Shown here: one piece after another, positions 46,261-56,965 of the stretch
How positions within the stretch are numbered: position 1 is the stretch's first letter
How the letters are laid out: the number at the start of each line of letters is the position of its first letter
Source: Cryptomeria japonica
Taxonomy: Eukaryota; Streptophyta; Pinopsida; Cupressales; Cupressaceae
NCBI RefSeq assembly: GCF_030272615.1
Contig: NC_081412.1
Coordinates: forward strand, 137,708,747 to 137,772,746
Direction of reading: 5' to 3'
Length of the DNA: 64,000 bases
Program-made: the position numbers and the translations under genes
Notes under the pieces: generated by a model
Databases searched by the model: none
The model's input: the letters and a program-made list of their open reading frames with translations, nothing else
Told to the model about the DNA's origin: nothing

Positions 46261-47624
46261 GGGGGCAAAATCCTGAACCTGGCTAGGGGCAAATTCTTTT
46301 GATCATTTTGAGTTTAATCAAAGTAGGTAGAACAATAGTCAAACAACGCTTGTCAAGTGAAAAAACTGAGATACATCCAACATTGAATATAAGATCACAT
46401 TGTCAACCATTAACTATCACATATCAATCTAAACATGACAAAAAACATATCAATGGATGATATATCTTGACTCATGATCTTAACACTTTGGCAATAATGG
46501 TTCAACTATTTTATTTGGATTTTCGCTATCATGATTTCTGAGTAACTCCAGGATGTCTTTGACTAGAGGAACGAGGAAGGAACATGATATTTTTCTTGTC
46601 TACTATCTGTAAATTAATCATTAATATGTGCAAAGTTGTCTAAGGAAATGATCATCAGAATATCATGGAAGACATTTTAGACTTGCATATAGAAATGGTT
46701 AATACTGCCTGTTTTATGCAAGCAACACTCTTGGTTCAATTATACCTCGATGCTTGTGCTAACTTGCAATATCAAAACCCAGGAAAATAGTGCTTAGGTC
46801 ATCATGGTTCAATTATACCATTGATGTTTGCACTCACTTCCCACATTTTAAAGGCTCAATGATGAAACAAAGCAATGACTCCACGACAGGTTCGATCACT
46901 GCATTGCATTGCATTTTAAGATAGATTTGCATTTCATTCTGCATGGGATCACAATGCTCATCTTTTCCAAGGCCAAAGCTAACATGGTGTTATCTCTCTG
47001 ATTACGTGATTGAGTATATTGGACAATAACAAAAATAATCAATTCATTCATCCTGCATGATAAGTTAGTTCATCTCATGTAACCATTGCATACCAAGACA
47101 TCATTCATATAAAGCATCAAATCATTCATTCATTTAATAAGATCATTGCATGATATTCATAAAATCTCAAATCATATAAAATAACACCATTGCATTGCAT
47201 TGCATCCATCTCATATTAGCATGCATGATAAAATCATAAAACAATATCATAAACATAGAAAGCATTGCAATCGCACAAACATCACATAGAAATTATAAGC
47301 ATCACCATGCATATTTGCATTTGCATACATCATGTAAATACTGCATTGTCATATATCCATCATCTATAATTCATAAGCATATAGAAATTAAAACATACAT
47401 CAAGCATACATCATGAAAGTATATGCACATCATAATCATATACCAAATAGAATGCATCCATCACCTCATAGGTCATGTAGAGCGAACAAGATCAATGTCC
47501 AAGGTACAATGATATCACAAAATATATGAGATACATCACAAATATACATCGCAGGAATCATCAATATCTCATCACAAAAAGGTGTGTACATAAATAGATC
47601 AATGTCCCATATCAGTGTGACCAC
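46259..47624 (+). other. Tat 3' region, downstream flank of the antisense gene
   Basis: Non-coding. It contains GGCTGGGGGCAAAA and GGCTAGGGGCAAA near 46257 and 46282, both like the terminal polypurine tract. From about 46860 to 47470 it is rich in GCATTGCAT, CATCAT and CATATG phrases, matched on the opposite strand in the second Tat copy (61,680-61,990). Confidence 0.6.
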
Positions 47625-49652
47625 TCAGACATGGAGCAGAACTCTGTCCTGATGCGGCAGGTAGAGTAGCACCAGCTAGTACCCCTGTACCTGAGTCCCC
47701 ACCTGGGGAGCTCTCTGAAGTGGCCCTGTCACTCCTCGACTCTTAGTCTGGCTCTGTCCCAATCTCCTGCTTAGCTGTGAAAATCCTGGAGCCCTCCGCT
47801 TAGGAGGAACAACAGTAAAGTATAATGTCCTATAATACTCAGCCTCTCAGATCCCCTGGCGCATCATCTTTAGGGCACTCTTCCCTGAAGTAGACCCTCC
47901 TGACAACTGTACCTGTGTCTCAGCCTGCCGACACCTATCCATAGCTACGTCTCTCTCGACTAGGAGAGAAGCCATCTGAGTCTCTAGCTGGGCCATCTGA
48001 GAGTCCCTCTTTGCTAGTCGACTCTCTAGCTACTAAACGTGAGCCTGTAGGTCCATAATCTGAGCCTGCTGCGGATGCGACGACATCCTAATGAGGATCC
48101 GTCGAGGTGCCTCTGCCTATGGCTGCTCAGCCCGTGATACTGTCATAGGTACCCGCTCAACTGGGGGAATCTCCTGCTCTGGAATCTAATGCTCCTGATC
48201 CCCTAGACCTGATCTCCTACATCTGACCACTCGGGCCATCCAATCTGTATATACATCCCTAGCAGATCTGGAACTGCTAGCTCCTGGTGCGCCTATTGCT
48301 GCCACTACCACTATTCGACCATCTCCCTCATCATCATCTCCCCCATCCCCTCCATCATCATCTCCTCCATCATCATCCCCAACACCCTGATCTCCTGCAT
48401 CTCCTCCATATCCATCTCCATCTCCACTATCATCTCTATCTCTACCATCCCTCCGTCGCCTAGGAGCTCTGCATTGTGGCCTCTCATCATCCTCATCTAA
48501 CAATGGCTCTGACTCATCCAGACGTGTCAACCTCAGAAACATGTGTACAATACAATGCACAACATACTCATGTGTCATCCCGCTATCCATCACACCTGGA
48601 AGATAATCCCAATCCATAGGCCCCAATGATCGATACTCTACACAGGCATGGTCATATGAAATAGAAGGCCCCCAAGTAGCCACATCCAATCTCCGACGAG
48701 CATAATGAGCTGTACCTTGTGGTATCCCCTGTATCTTGCCATACTGTCTCAACACCCTCATACAAGGGAATTGCTCGATGACATAAGGTGTCGAGCCAAT
48801 CAGATATCACGTCATGAATACATATGGCATCTCCACTGCATCCTCAGGCCAAATCTCACAGTCCCTATATGGCCTCCATATCACAGTATCTAAGTCATCC
48901 AAGGTCCGTCTCCAGTACTCTAATTTGCTCAGCTTTCACTGGACAATGACACCAGGATACTCGTCAGCATAAGGTCTGCCTACAGGTCTCTCTCTATCCG
49001 CTAATGGTTGTGTGATAGGTAAATGCTCCCAGGCCCATATCTGAAGCACAATCACCCCTACTGATAATGCAACTGATCCTTGGTACACAACTCGGTGCAA
49101 GTCATGATACAAGTGCCCTAACATACATGATCCCCATGAAAATCGGGTCCCCTCTGTCACTATCTACTCAAGCAGACGACCCCATCCAACAGATAATCCC
49201 TTTGACCTATGATTAGGACAAAGGAAGTCTCTAATAAATCCAACAAGCACAGTCGGTAACGTGGCATACCCTAGCTCTAACATCTCCTGCCACACAATAT
49301 CATACCCGCTGATCTCGTCTTCCTAAAATGCGTGACAAAGTGCCTCTGTCCCACCCCATTCGCTGAGATCATAATATACTAAATCGCCCATCACAGGGAT
49401 CTGCAAAATTCGATAGACATCCTCGGGTGTCACCGTCATCTCTCCAGTCAGCAAGTGAAACGTGTTATGTTCACTATGCCAGCGCTTTGCGAAAGCTGTC
49501 AGTAATCTCCGGTTTATCAGAGGCCGGAGCATGTCAAGAAGGGAAGACAGACCACATCTGCTAATGTGATCTCACTCCGCCTGGCTAAGGCGGGGTATCA
49601 GCATCCATGTCTTCAGGAAACGCTCCCGAGACTAAAGAACAGTAAAGTGCTC
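47625..49652 (-). pseudogene. Antisense plant-mobile-domain (PMD) gene, exon 2
   Basis: A single minus-strand frame of 676 codons runs from a splice-acceptor-like GATTGCAG (49653-49660) to TGA at 47625-47627 with no frameshift, but with about twelve in-frame TAG or TGA codons. The N-terminal two thirds match the PMD family: RRLLTAFAKRWHSEHNTFHL, LTGEMTVTPEDVYRILQIPV, VVYQGSVALSVGVIVLQIWA, WEHLPITQPL, and WRPYRDCEIWPE. Then follow an Arg-rich segment, a Gly/Asp repeat (about 48310-48430), and a coiled-coil-like region rich in Gln and Leu (about 48000-47930). PMD proteins act in plant silencing and development and also occur in transposons. Here the gene is antisense to the Tat frame and downstream of its integrase. 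Confidence 0.85.
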
Positions 49653-50620
49653 CTGCAATCAAACCACTTCATCATATCACTTTCTTGATTTATCTATCTA
49701 TCAAATCTATCTATCGGTCTATTTTGCTCAATTGAGATTTTTATCAAATCTCATTGGGCCCCTATCAATGACACTCATCTATCATGAGGTCATTATCAAT
49801 CTTATCTCATCTCGCGGATGCATTGAGATAATCAGAACTGATCATCAAATTTATCAATCAGGAGTGTCTAATTTTATCAATTAGATAACTAATCAAATCT
49901 TATCCTATCAAAAATCGAAAAATCAAATCCAATTGGTAGCAAATCCGACAAATCGACAAATCAAATCATTTTCTCAAAATCATCAAAATGGTAAAACATC
50001 ATCAAAAATTTCAAAAAAAAAAAAAAAAATCGTAAAAAATTGAAAAAAATTAATTGTCAAAAAGCCAAATGGAAAAATCGAAAAAATCACCTAAAGTGTC
50101 AAAATCAAAAAAATCAAAAAATGGGAAAAACCGAAAAAAAATAAAAATAAAAAAAGATTTTTTTTTCCCCCTCCCCCCGATTGGCATTTGCGGTGGCACC
50201 ATCGTGGCGCCCTCGACACCTGTGGTGGCGCCTGCGGCGCCTCCTGTAGCGCCGACGACACCTCCCACAGCGCCGATGGCACTAGTGGTGGCGCCTGCGG
50301 CGCCTCCCGTAGCATCGACGACGCCGATGGTGGCCATTGGTGGGGCTCCGCTCCTCCTCCACCGCCCCACCCTTTCCCTCTCCCACCCAAAATTTTTGAA
50401 AAATTTCAAAAAAAAAAAAAAAAATGCATTTTTTTTGTTGGGGTTAAAATGAAAATTTTAAAAAAAATCCGCAAAACCCATTTCGGAAATTAAAAACCCA
50501 TCTCAAAAATGCAATTTTCTCCCCAACCCATATGGCGAAAATGCTAAAAAATAAATTTTTATGCAAACAACTAATTTTTTTTTTTAAATCAACAAAGCTG
50601 GGTTTTCTTGAAGTACGTAT
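49653..50620 (-). other. Intron of the antisense PMD gene
   Basis: 968 bp between exon 1 and exon 2. The acceptor end reads TTTGATTGCAG. The donor end reads ATACGTACTTC where the second Tat copy has GTAAGTACC, so the donor G appears mutated to A. It contains the GC-rich repeat at 50170-50345 and several A-runs. Confidence 0.65.
50170..50345. repeat. GC-rich minisatellite in the PMD intron
   Basis: Units of about 21-30 bp such as GTGGCGCCTGCGGCGCCTCC recur with variation and stand out as CpG-rich against AT-rich flanks. Overlapping ORFs on both strands (Ala/Pro-rich) are composition effects. Confidence 0.85.
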
Positions 50621-50695
50621 AGATGGACCGTATGCCGGAGGACGTTCATATCGCCGAACTCGCTCGAACCTATGTTGATGGTATGAGATCACCAT
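50621..50695 (-). pseudogene. Antisense PMD gene, exon 1
   Basis: 25 codons from ATG at 50695, including HRFERVRRYERP. The matching exon in the second Tat copy reads HRFDRVRRFQRP in the same place, 339 bp from its LTR (612 bp here). Similarity ends on both sides at the exon-intron boundary. The reading frame would join exon 2 in phase 0. Confidence 0.75.
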
Positions 50696-51292
50696 TTCTA
50701 TTTTCCAGAGAAAATTTTCTCCAAACAACTACAGTGCACAAATGAGGAGTGGTAAAAGGAATTCACCTTTTTAAACTCATAATGGGGTATTTAAGTGGGA
50801 TTTTTTTTTCCCACTGATTGTTAATCATCTAATCAACTAATCAGTCTGGCAGGGCAGCATTTTCAAATTTCTTATCGAGAAATGAATCAGATTAACTCTA
50901 CAAATCTCTAAACATCAGAAAATCATTAAAAAATCTAAAAATTTCAAAAATTTCAAAAAATTCAAAAAAAAAAAAATCGCGAAAAATTCAAAACCATTTG
51001 AAAATTATCCGATTCATCTCCCAAGGGGGCATCCTCGCATCAATTTTTATCAATCAGAGTTTGGGGCATCATATCGAGATTTATCATCTCCAAGATCGAA
51101 ACTGCATCATATCGAGATTTATCATCTCCAAAATCGAAACTGCATCATATCGAGATTTATCATCTCCAAATCAAATCAGTATCACATTGAAACCAAATCT
51201 GCATCAAATCAAGATCAAATTTGCATTCTATCGAATCAACAACATCATCAATCGAGCTTTCTTTGAACCAACGCGTCGTCACACATCGCTTC
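50696..51292. other. Upstream region of the PMD gene / pre-PPT region of Tat
   Basis: No ORF of note. Three 44-45 bp direct repeats of GCATCATATCGAGATTTATC type lie at about 51066-51170. Confidence 0.6.
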
Positions 51293-51306
51293 AAAGAGGG
51301 GCAAAA
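51293..51306 (+). other. Polypurine tract of the Tat element
   Basis: AAAGAGGGGCAAAA immediately precedes the 3' LTR. The second Tat copy has the same tract (minus strand, 59798-59811). Confidence 0.9.
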
Positions 51307-52367
51307 TGTATACACCTAAAAATGGTCTGAAGATAGTTAATTAAATACACAGTTATTTGATTAATTCCCCTTCCCAATTAATTGAATTCACAAGCAATTT
51401 AATTAATTTCTCTATTCATCTACTAGTAAATAAATCTAAATGATTTATTTATATAGTTCATCTCATATCTCCCTTTGATTAATTAATTCTAAATTAATTA
51501 ATGTCTCCCCATACTAATCAATTCTTCTAATCCCTAATTAAGATTAACAAACCCAATTTTGTTGAGATTAATTACCATTTTCCAATTATTTTAATTTCTA
51601 AATTCAAATGAGCACATGGCTCCTAACTTTAACCACCCAACCTAACCATCCCCTAACTTAACCCATTCAATCTAATCTTGGGTCTAACTAACCCTATCCT
51701 ATCTTGCACATTCTAACCTCCTTATCCTAACCTCCCATGGTGTGGATATTCTCTCCTTGAGACACATGGCACTTTTGCCACATGTCTCCTCCCTTGGACA
51801 CTTGCCCTCTCATGAGCAAGGCTCCTTGACACTTGTCACCACAGAGATGACAAGTGTCCCTTCCTCCAACCTCTTCTCCAACTTCCTCAATCTTGGCCCT
51901 TGATATCTTCATATCAAATCTGGACCGTCGATTCCTACCACCTCAGCTTTGGCCTTGGAATGCCTATAAATACCCCTCATTTTTGAGTAATAAGGATCCC
52001 ATCTCATATCAATTTAGGCATCATTACTATAGGCAATTTGCATTTTAATTATCTAGTAATTAGCTTTTGGATTTATCATAGTATGTTAGTCTAGTTTCTT
52101 AAATCATGCATTTCATATCATCTCCATAGTTAATCATGATCAAATAGCTACTCAACTCTTGAGTTGTCACTTTGGAGGTCATTGCTTCACTGAGAGCCCA
52201 TCAATCCAACACCTTCAAGGTCCTCAAGAATAGAGGAAAATGGGACATCTCAAGGAAGGCTTATGGTTTGCATCTTTGATTTAGTTTTCAATTAAGCTTT
52301 TCAATTACATCTTATTGTCTCATTATATGTGTATGCCTCTTATACTAACCACATTTTTAGCATCACA
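51307..52367 (+). repeat. 3' LTR of the Tat element
   Basis: 1061 bp, the same length as the 5' LTR with about 22 substitutions and no indel noticed by eye. It is followed by the target duplication ATAAC. Confidence 0.97.
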
Positions 52368-52372
52368 ATAAC

Positions 52373-52545
52373 TCTTAATGAATTTGATGGAGGTGTTGTT
52401 AGATTTGGAAATGACTCTTCCTACATGGTGAAAGGTAAAGGTTCTATTTATTTAAATGGGAAGAGTAATGCTGATGATATATTTTGGGTTGATGGTCTAA
52501 AGCATAATTCTGTTAAGTGTTGGACAACTCAATGATAAAGGTTAT
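52373..52545 (+). pseudogene. Copia protease, continuation after the Tat insertion
   Basis: Continues the protease region cut at 34865: FDGGVVRFGNDSSYMVKGKG and DDIFWVDGLKHNS. A frameshift near 52515-52530 moves it into the next frame. Confidence 0.9.
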
Positions 52546-53781
52546 TTGCTTGAGTTTAATGGTGGAGTCTGCAGAATTTTTGGAGGTAATGGTGAACTGA
52601 TTGCTACCGGGAAGCAAACTAAAGGTAACTCATTTAATTTGAATGCTAATGTCAATAATTGTCTAGTTGCAAGAATGGAAGATAGCTGGTTGTGGCATAA
52701 GAGATGTTGGCATGTGAAATTTGATAACTTGGTGAAGGTAAGCAAGTCAAGTGTTGTAAGACGATTGCCACAAATTGTTAAACCAGATAATGTGATTTGT
52801 AAAGATTTTCAAATTGGTAAGATAACCTCTATTCCTTTTAAAAGAAAGAAGGATACATCTGAGAATATTTTGGACTTGGTTCATACTAATCTCTGTGGCC
52901 CTATGAGAACAAAAAGCTATTTTGGTGATAGGTATTTCATGATTTTTACCGATGACTATTCTAAGATGATGTGGGATACATTTTTAAAGGAGAAGTCTGA
53001 AGCTTTTAGTAAATTCAAAACATTCAAATCTCTTGTTGAGAATGAGACTGATAAGAACTTGAAATGTTTAAGGTCAGACCGAGGAGGAGAATTCACATCT
53101 GATGAATTTGTTAAATATTGTGATGAACATGGTATCAAGAGACAAATGTCTGCTCCAAGGACACCACAACAAAATGGCATAGCAGAAAGGATGAACAAAA
53201 CAATTATTGATGTTTCTAGAACAATGTTACTATAGGGTGATGTACCTAAGATGTTTTGGAGAGAAGCGGTCAGTACTATAGTATATACATTAAACCGGGT
53301 ACTTGTGAAGAAAGGTAACAATAAGACACCTTATGAGCTATGTTATGGTAAAACTCCTTGTGTAAGTTATTTTAAAATCTTTGGAAGTCAATTTTTCATT
53401 AAGAAGGATAACTATACTGAGAAATTTGATGCAAAATCTGATGAAGGAATTTTTCTTGGTTATTCTTCTAAGAGTAAAGCATATATGTGTTACAATAAGA
53501 GAACTATGAAGATTGTTGAAAGTGCTAATACAAAAGTTGATGATCTATCCGATAAGTCTAAAGGTACAAGCAGACCAGAACCTGAAAAGGATGATAATGA
53601 GGCAAAACTTGTGATCATTGAACTAGAAACACATAATAATGATCAAGCAGCAAATGCAGAGTTAGGTGCTCAACTGGTAAGCGATGACAGTGAGGAAGAA
53701 AATGGAGAATCCGAAGAGGAAGATGAAAAACCGACACAAACAATACCCAGATATATCAGATTAAATCACTCACAAGAGTAG
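52546..53781 (+). pseudogene. Copia integrase of the plus-strand element
   Basis: The frame at 52546-53235 holds WLWHKRCWHVKFDNLVKVS and the Cys pair region of the zinc finger (VICKDFQIGKI, where one Cys is Phe), then ILDLVHTNLCGPM (first catalytic Asp replaced by Asn), [16 protein letters not shown] and PQQNGIAERMNKT, where the catalytic Glu is kept. A TAG at 53233-53235 interrupts it, and the frame continues from about 53251 with TLNRVLVKKGNNKTPYEL and the acidic C-terminal linker to 53781. It corresponds domain by domain to 26656-25600 of the minus-strand element. Confidence 0.9.
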
Positions 53782-55391
53782 ATAATTGGTGATAAGAATG
53801 TAGGAGTGTAAACCGGGAGAAAGATTAGAGAAAATTCTTGTTTGATCTCTACAATGGAACCCAAGACAGTTAAGGAAACATTGAAAGATGATGATTGGGT
53901 TAATGTAATGAATGAAGAATTAGATCAAATTGAGAAAAATTAGACATGGTCACTTGTTCCTAGACCGGAGGATAAGAATGCCATTGGAAAAAAATGGGTC
54001 TTTAGGAATAAGTTGAATGAAGAAGGAAAAGTTGTAAGAAATCAGGCAAGGTTAGTCTACAAAGGGTATGCACAGGAAGAAGGTGAGGATTATGGTGAAA
54101 CATTTGCATCGGTTGCTAGATTAGAAGGTGTAAGGATGCTACTAGCATTTGTTGCATATAAAGGTTTCAAAGTCCACCAAATGGATGTCAAGTCAGCCTT
54201 CTTGAATGGAATCCTAGAAGAGGAGTTATACATTGAACAACCAGATGGATTTTCCCTAACTAATGATAAGGACATGGTGTGTAAATTGCATAAAGATTTG
54301 TATGGTCTTAAGCAGGCACTAAGAGCATGGTATGAGAGACTTCATACACATTTGATCAAGATTGGATTTCAACGCAGTGAGGACATTAATATATACTTAA
54401 AGACTGATGGAGACAAGATGTTGATTGCAGAAGTATTCGTAGATGACATAATTTTTGGTGGTAATGATGATGTGTATGAATTTTGTTTATGAGATGAAAG
54501 ATGAATTTGAAATATCTCTAATCGATGAAATAAAGTTCTTTATTGGTTTACAGGTCCAACAACTGGATGATGGTATCTTTATTTGTCAAAGCAAGTATAT
54601 CAAAGAAGTGTTAAATACTTTCAATATGGAAGAATGCAAACCGGTAGGTACACCTATGGTAACAAGCTACAAATTGTCCAAGCAAGATGATTCCCTTGTT
54701 GTTAGTGAAAAGGAGTATAGATCCATGATTAGTAAGCTACATCACTATGTTGTTCATAGCAGATCGAATATTTCTCATGATGTTGGCTTAGTAGCTAGAT
54801 TTAAAAAGGAACCGAAGGAAAGTCACATGATGGCTGTGAAAAGAATTTTCTGGTATCTCAAAGGCAAATTAGACTATGGATTATGGTATCCCTGCAAAGG
54901 AGATTTTACTTTGGATATCTTTACTAATGTAGATTGGGCAGGTAATGTGGATGATAGGAAAAGCACAACCAGTGGATCTTTTCTACTTGGAGGAAGACTA
55001 GTAGCATGGACAAGCAAGAAACAATCATGTGTTTCTCAATCTACAACTGAAGCTGAGTATGTAGCTGCATCCATGAATTGCAAGTAGGCCATATGGATGA
55101 GACATGCGCTAGAAGGATTCAAGATAGATATGTCTGAACCATTGACTATCTATTGTGATAATACAAGTGTAATAAACATTTCTAAGAATCTTGTACTTCA
55201 TGCTAGAACCAATTAGCATAGAGTTGAAGTATCATTTCTTAAGAGAAAGAGTTCAAGAGAAGTAGGCGTAGATGGAATATGTGAAGAGTAAAGATTAGCT
55301 AGCTGATATCTTTACTAAACCCTTACCTAAGACTACATTTGAGTTTCTTAGAGATAAATTAGGGGTTAGAACCCTACACTGGAAGAACTAA
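53782..55391 (+). pseudogene. Copia reverse transcriptase and RNase H of the plus-strand element
   Basis: After stops near 53779, 53810 and 53941 the RT appears with [50 protein letters not shown] and the catalytic FVDDIIFGGND near 54440-54470. A frameshift around 54470 leads to the second frame, with IGLQVQQLDDGIFICQSKY and RNase H (NVDWAGNVDDRKST, where the first catalytic Asp is Asn-Val-Asp context, and STTEAEYVAASMN). Further stops and a frame change follow to [11 protein letters not shown] near 55310. The readable sequence ends at 55389-55391. Confidence 0.9.
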
Positions 55392-55902
55392 GATGTTGGA
55401 GATGCATCAATCCTGTGGATTTCATGTTTATATTTCATTGAGGATTGATGAAGATGCAGAATACTTTGTAGGGGGAGAAACTTTGATGCAAGTTTGATAT
55501 AATGTTTTGATTTACAGCTCTGATCTAATAATATGATATAATTCTGATACAAGTAAAGTCTCAATTTAGTACTCTGATGCAATAATTTGGTGTTCTGATT
55601 TGATCAACAGAGATGATGGAAGAGACAACAACATAATTGAAGACAAGTGATGCATTTCAACCTTTGACATTGTTGTCAAAGGGGGAGAAGAAAAGAAAAA
55701 TCAGATATGAGAGAAGTTGATGATCAACCTTGGGGAGAAGAAAAAGAATCTATCAAAGGGGAAGAAGAACAAGATCAGATATGAGAAAAGACAAAATGAG
55801 GAGTTAATGGGCAAATGATGTGTTATGGGCAAGTGAGTTGCAAATGATAGGCTATGATAATGATTACTTTGATTATATATCTGATTGGTGTTTCCATCAA
55901 TG
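55392..55902 (+). other. Copia 3' untranslated region
   Basis: Non-coding, with several purine-rich runs of the GGGGGAGAAG type (near 55470, 55682, 55733 and 55757) before the terminal polypurine tract. Confidence 0.7.
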
Positions 55903-55917
55903 CCAAAGGGGGAGAAT
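55903..55917 (+). other. Polypurine tract of the plus-strand copia
   Basis: CAAAGGGGGAGAA directly precedes TGTTGGCATG of the 3' LTR. Confidence 0.85.
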
Positions 55918-56965
55918 GTTGGCATGATTGGCATAATTGATATAGATGAGATGATGACAATAGAAGATGAGTGACTAGGTAGAAGTTATGGATAGTTGAC
56001 ATGATCAATTATTTGTGTTGTCATTGTTGGCAACTAGTGTCAACTGATGTTTGATGATGTTCACAAATGGTTCTTGATGTTTGATTTGTTGGCTAAGTGA
56101 GTTGGTATACCGGAGTTAGAGTTTGACAATTTGACAGGATTTACCGACAAGACTGAGAATTAGGATTTAACTGGTAAAGTAGAGAAGTTTTGATTGAATC
56201 AATTCATCGGTGACGATTGGTGACTTGCGGTTTGAAATATAAGCTTTTATGATGGATTTGAGTATGTGACCAAAACCGCATCCTGTGATGTTTACTGGAA
56301 GGCATGTTTTGAATTTCTAATAAAGTTTTGCTAGGGTTTTAGTAGGGTTTAAGGACCAATGATAAAATCACTCAACCAGTAATGATTTTTTATATGACGG
56401 TGATTGACGCCGAGTCTACATGAAGGAGGTAACATGACATAACTCGCGTAGAAGATTTGAATGTTGTTTTGGCATGATTCAAGGAAGAACTTCTTGGGAA
56501 ACAACAAAACACTTAATGGAGTGTTTTGAGGTTTTGACTTTGGTACACATCAAATTTTTGTAATAAGTTATGATCAACCAACGGTTGATATTGCATTGTA
56601 AATTGTTGCAATAATTTGGATGATGATCTATATTGTAATTTCAAGATGTAATTAGGGTTTATTGGCCGACCTAGTTGAGATGTCTATTTAGGATGACACA
56701 GTTGATGTTTTATGCGTCGATGATCTTAGAAGATTGAGTTGAGTTGTCCAAGAGAAGAATAAAGTCCGCCTGAGAGTTGCAGAGTGTAAGAGCATAACTG
56801 GATCTGATTTAGCAAGTTGAGAAGTGCAAGTAATAGATCACTTTTTCATTGTTGTTCCCTACCAGTTATAGCAACTTAAATCCCTTAACTGGGTAGGTCC
56901 TAACATGCATTAAACATAAAAGTCCCCTAAACAAGGCAACTCTCAAAAAGGGTGGTAAATCCTCT
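55918..56965 (+). repeat. 3' LTR of the plus-strand copia, truncated
   Basis: Matches the 5' LTR from its first base to about two thirds of its length (end phrase GGTGGTAAATCCTCT against GGTGATAAATCCTCT). It stops abruptly where the left arm of the foldback begins. Confidence 0.9.

Larger units (their letters stand above)
34871..52367 (+). mobile_element. 17.5-kb Tat-lineage Ty3/gypsy retrotransposon with antisense PMD gene
   Basis: 17,497 bp with 1061-bp LTRs and a perfect 5-bp target duplication ATAAC (34866-34870 and 52368-52372). Order: 5' LTR, primer site, a leader with three 21-bp minisatellites, gag, protease with G-patch, reverse transcriptase, RNase H, a second RNase H, integrase, a 5.3-kb 3' region containing a two-exon antisense gene for a plant mobile domain, polypurine tract and 3' LTR. 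The second RNase H between RT-RNase H and integrase is the hallmark of the Tat lineage. By eye the LTRs differ at about 22 sites (roughly 2%). The sense frame nevertheless carries at least 15 stops and the antisense frame about a dozen. Confidence 0.95.
32159..56965 (+). mobile_element. Decayed plus-strand Ty1/copia element, split by the Tat element
   Basis: The 5' LTR starts at 32159 and the 3' LTR at 55918, both with TGTTGGCATGATTGGCATAA. Between them lie a Met-tRNA type primer site, gag, the protease start, the 17.5-kb Tat insertion (34871-52367), then integrase, reverse transcriptase, RNase H and a polypurine tract. Its proteins are of the same lineage as the minus-strand copia element at 21990-29738 but it is more decayed, with about a dozen stops and several frameshifts. 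The 3' LTR is cut off at 56965, about 600 bp short, where the foldback begins. No target duplication can be tested. Confidence 0.9.

Noticed and set aside
50054-50493. Ala/Pro-rich ORFs on both strands near 50.2 kb
   Set aside because: They arise from the GC-rich minisatellite in the PMD intron, and the strands code equally well.
51727-52048. Small ORFs in the Tat LTRs (Ser/Pro-rich plus strand and Gly-rich minus strand)
   Set aside because: Same ORFs in both LTRs at the same offset, in regulatory sequence, with no conserved peptide.
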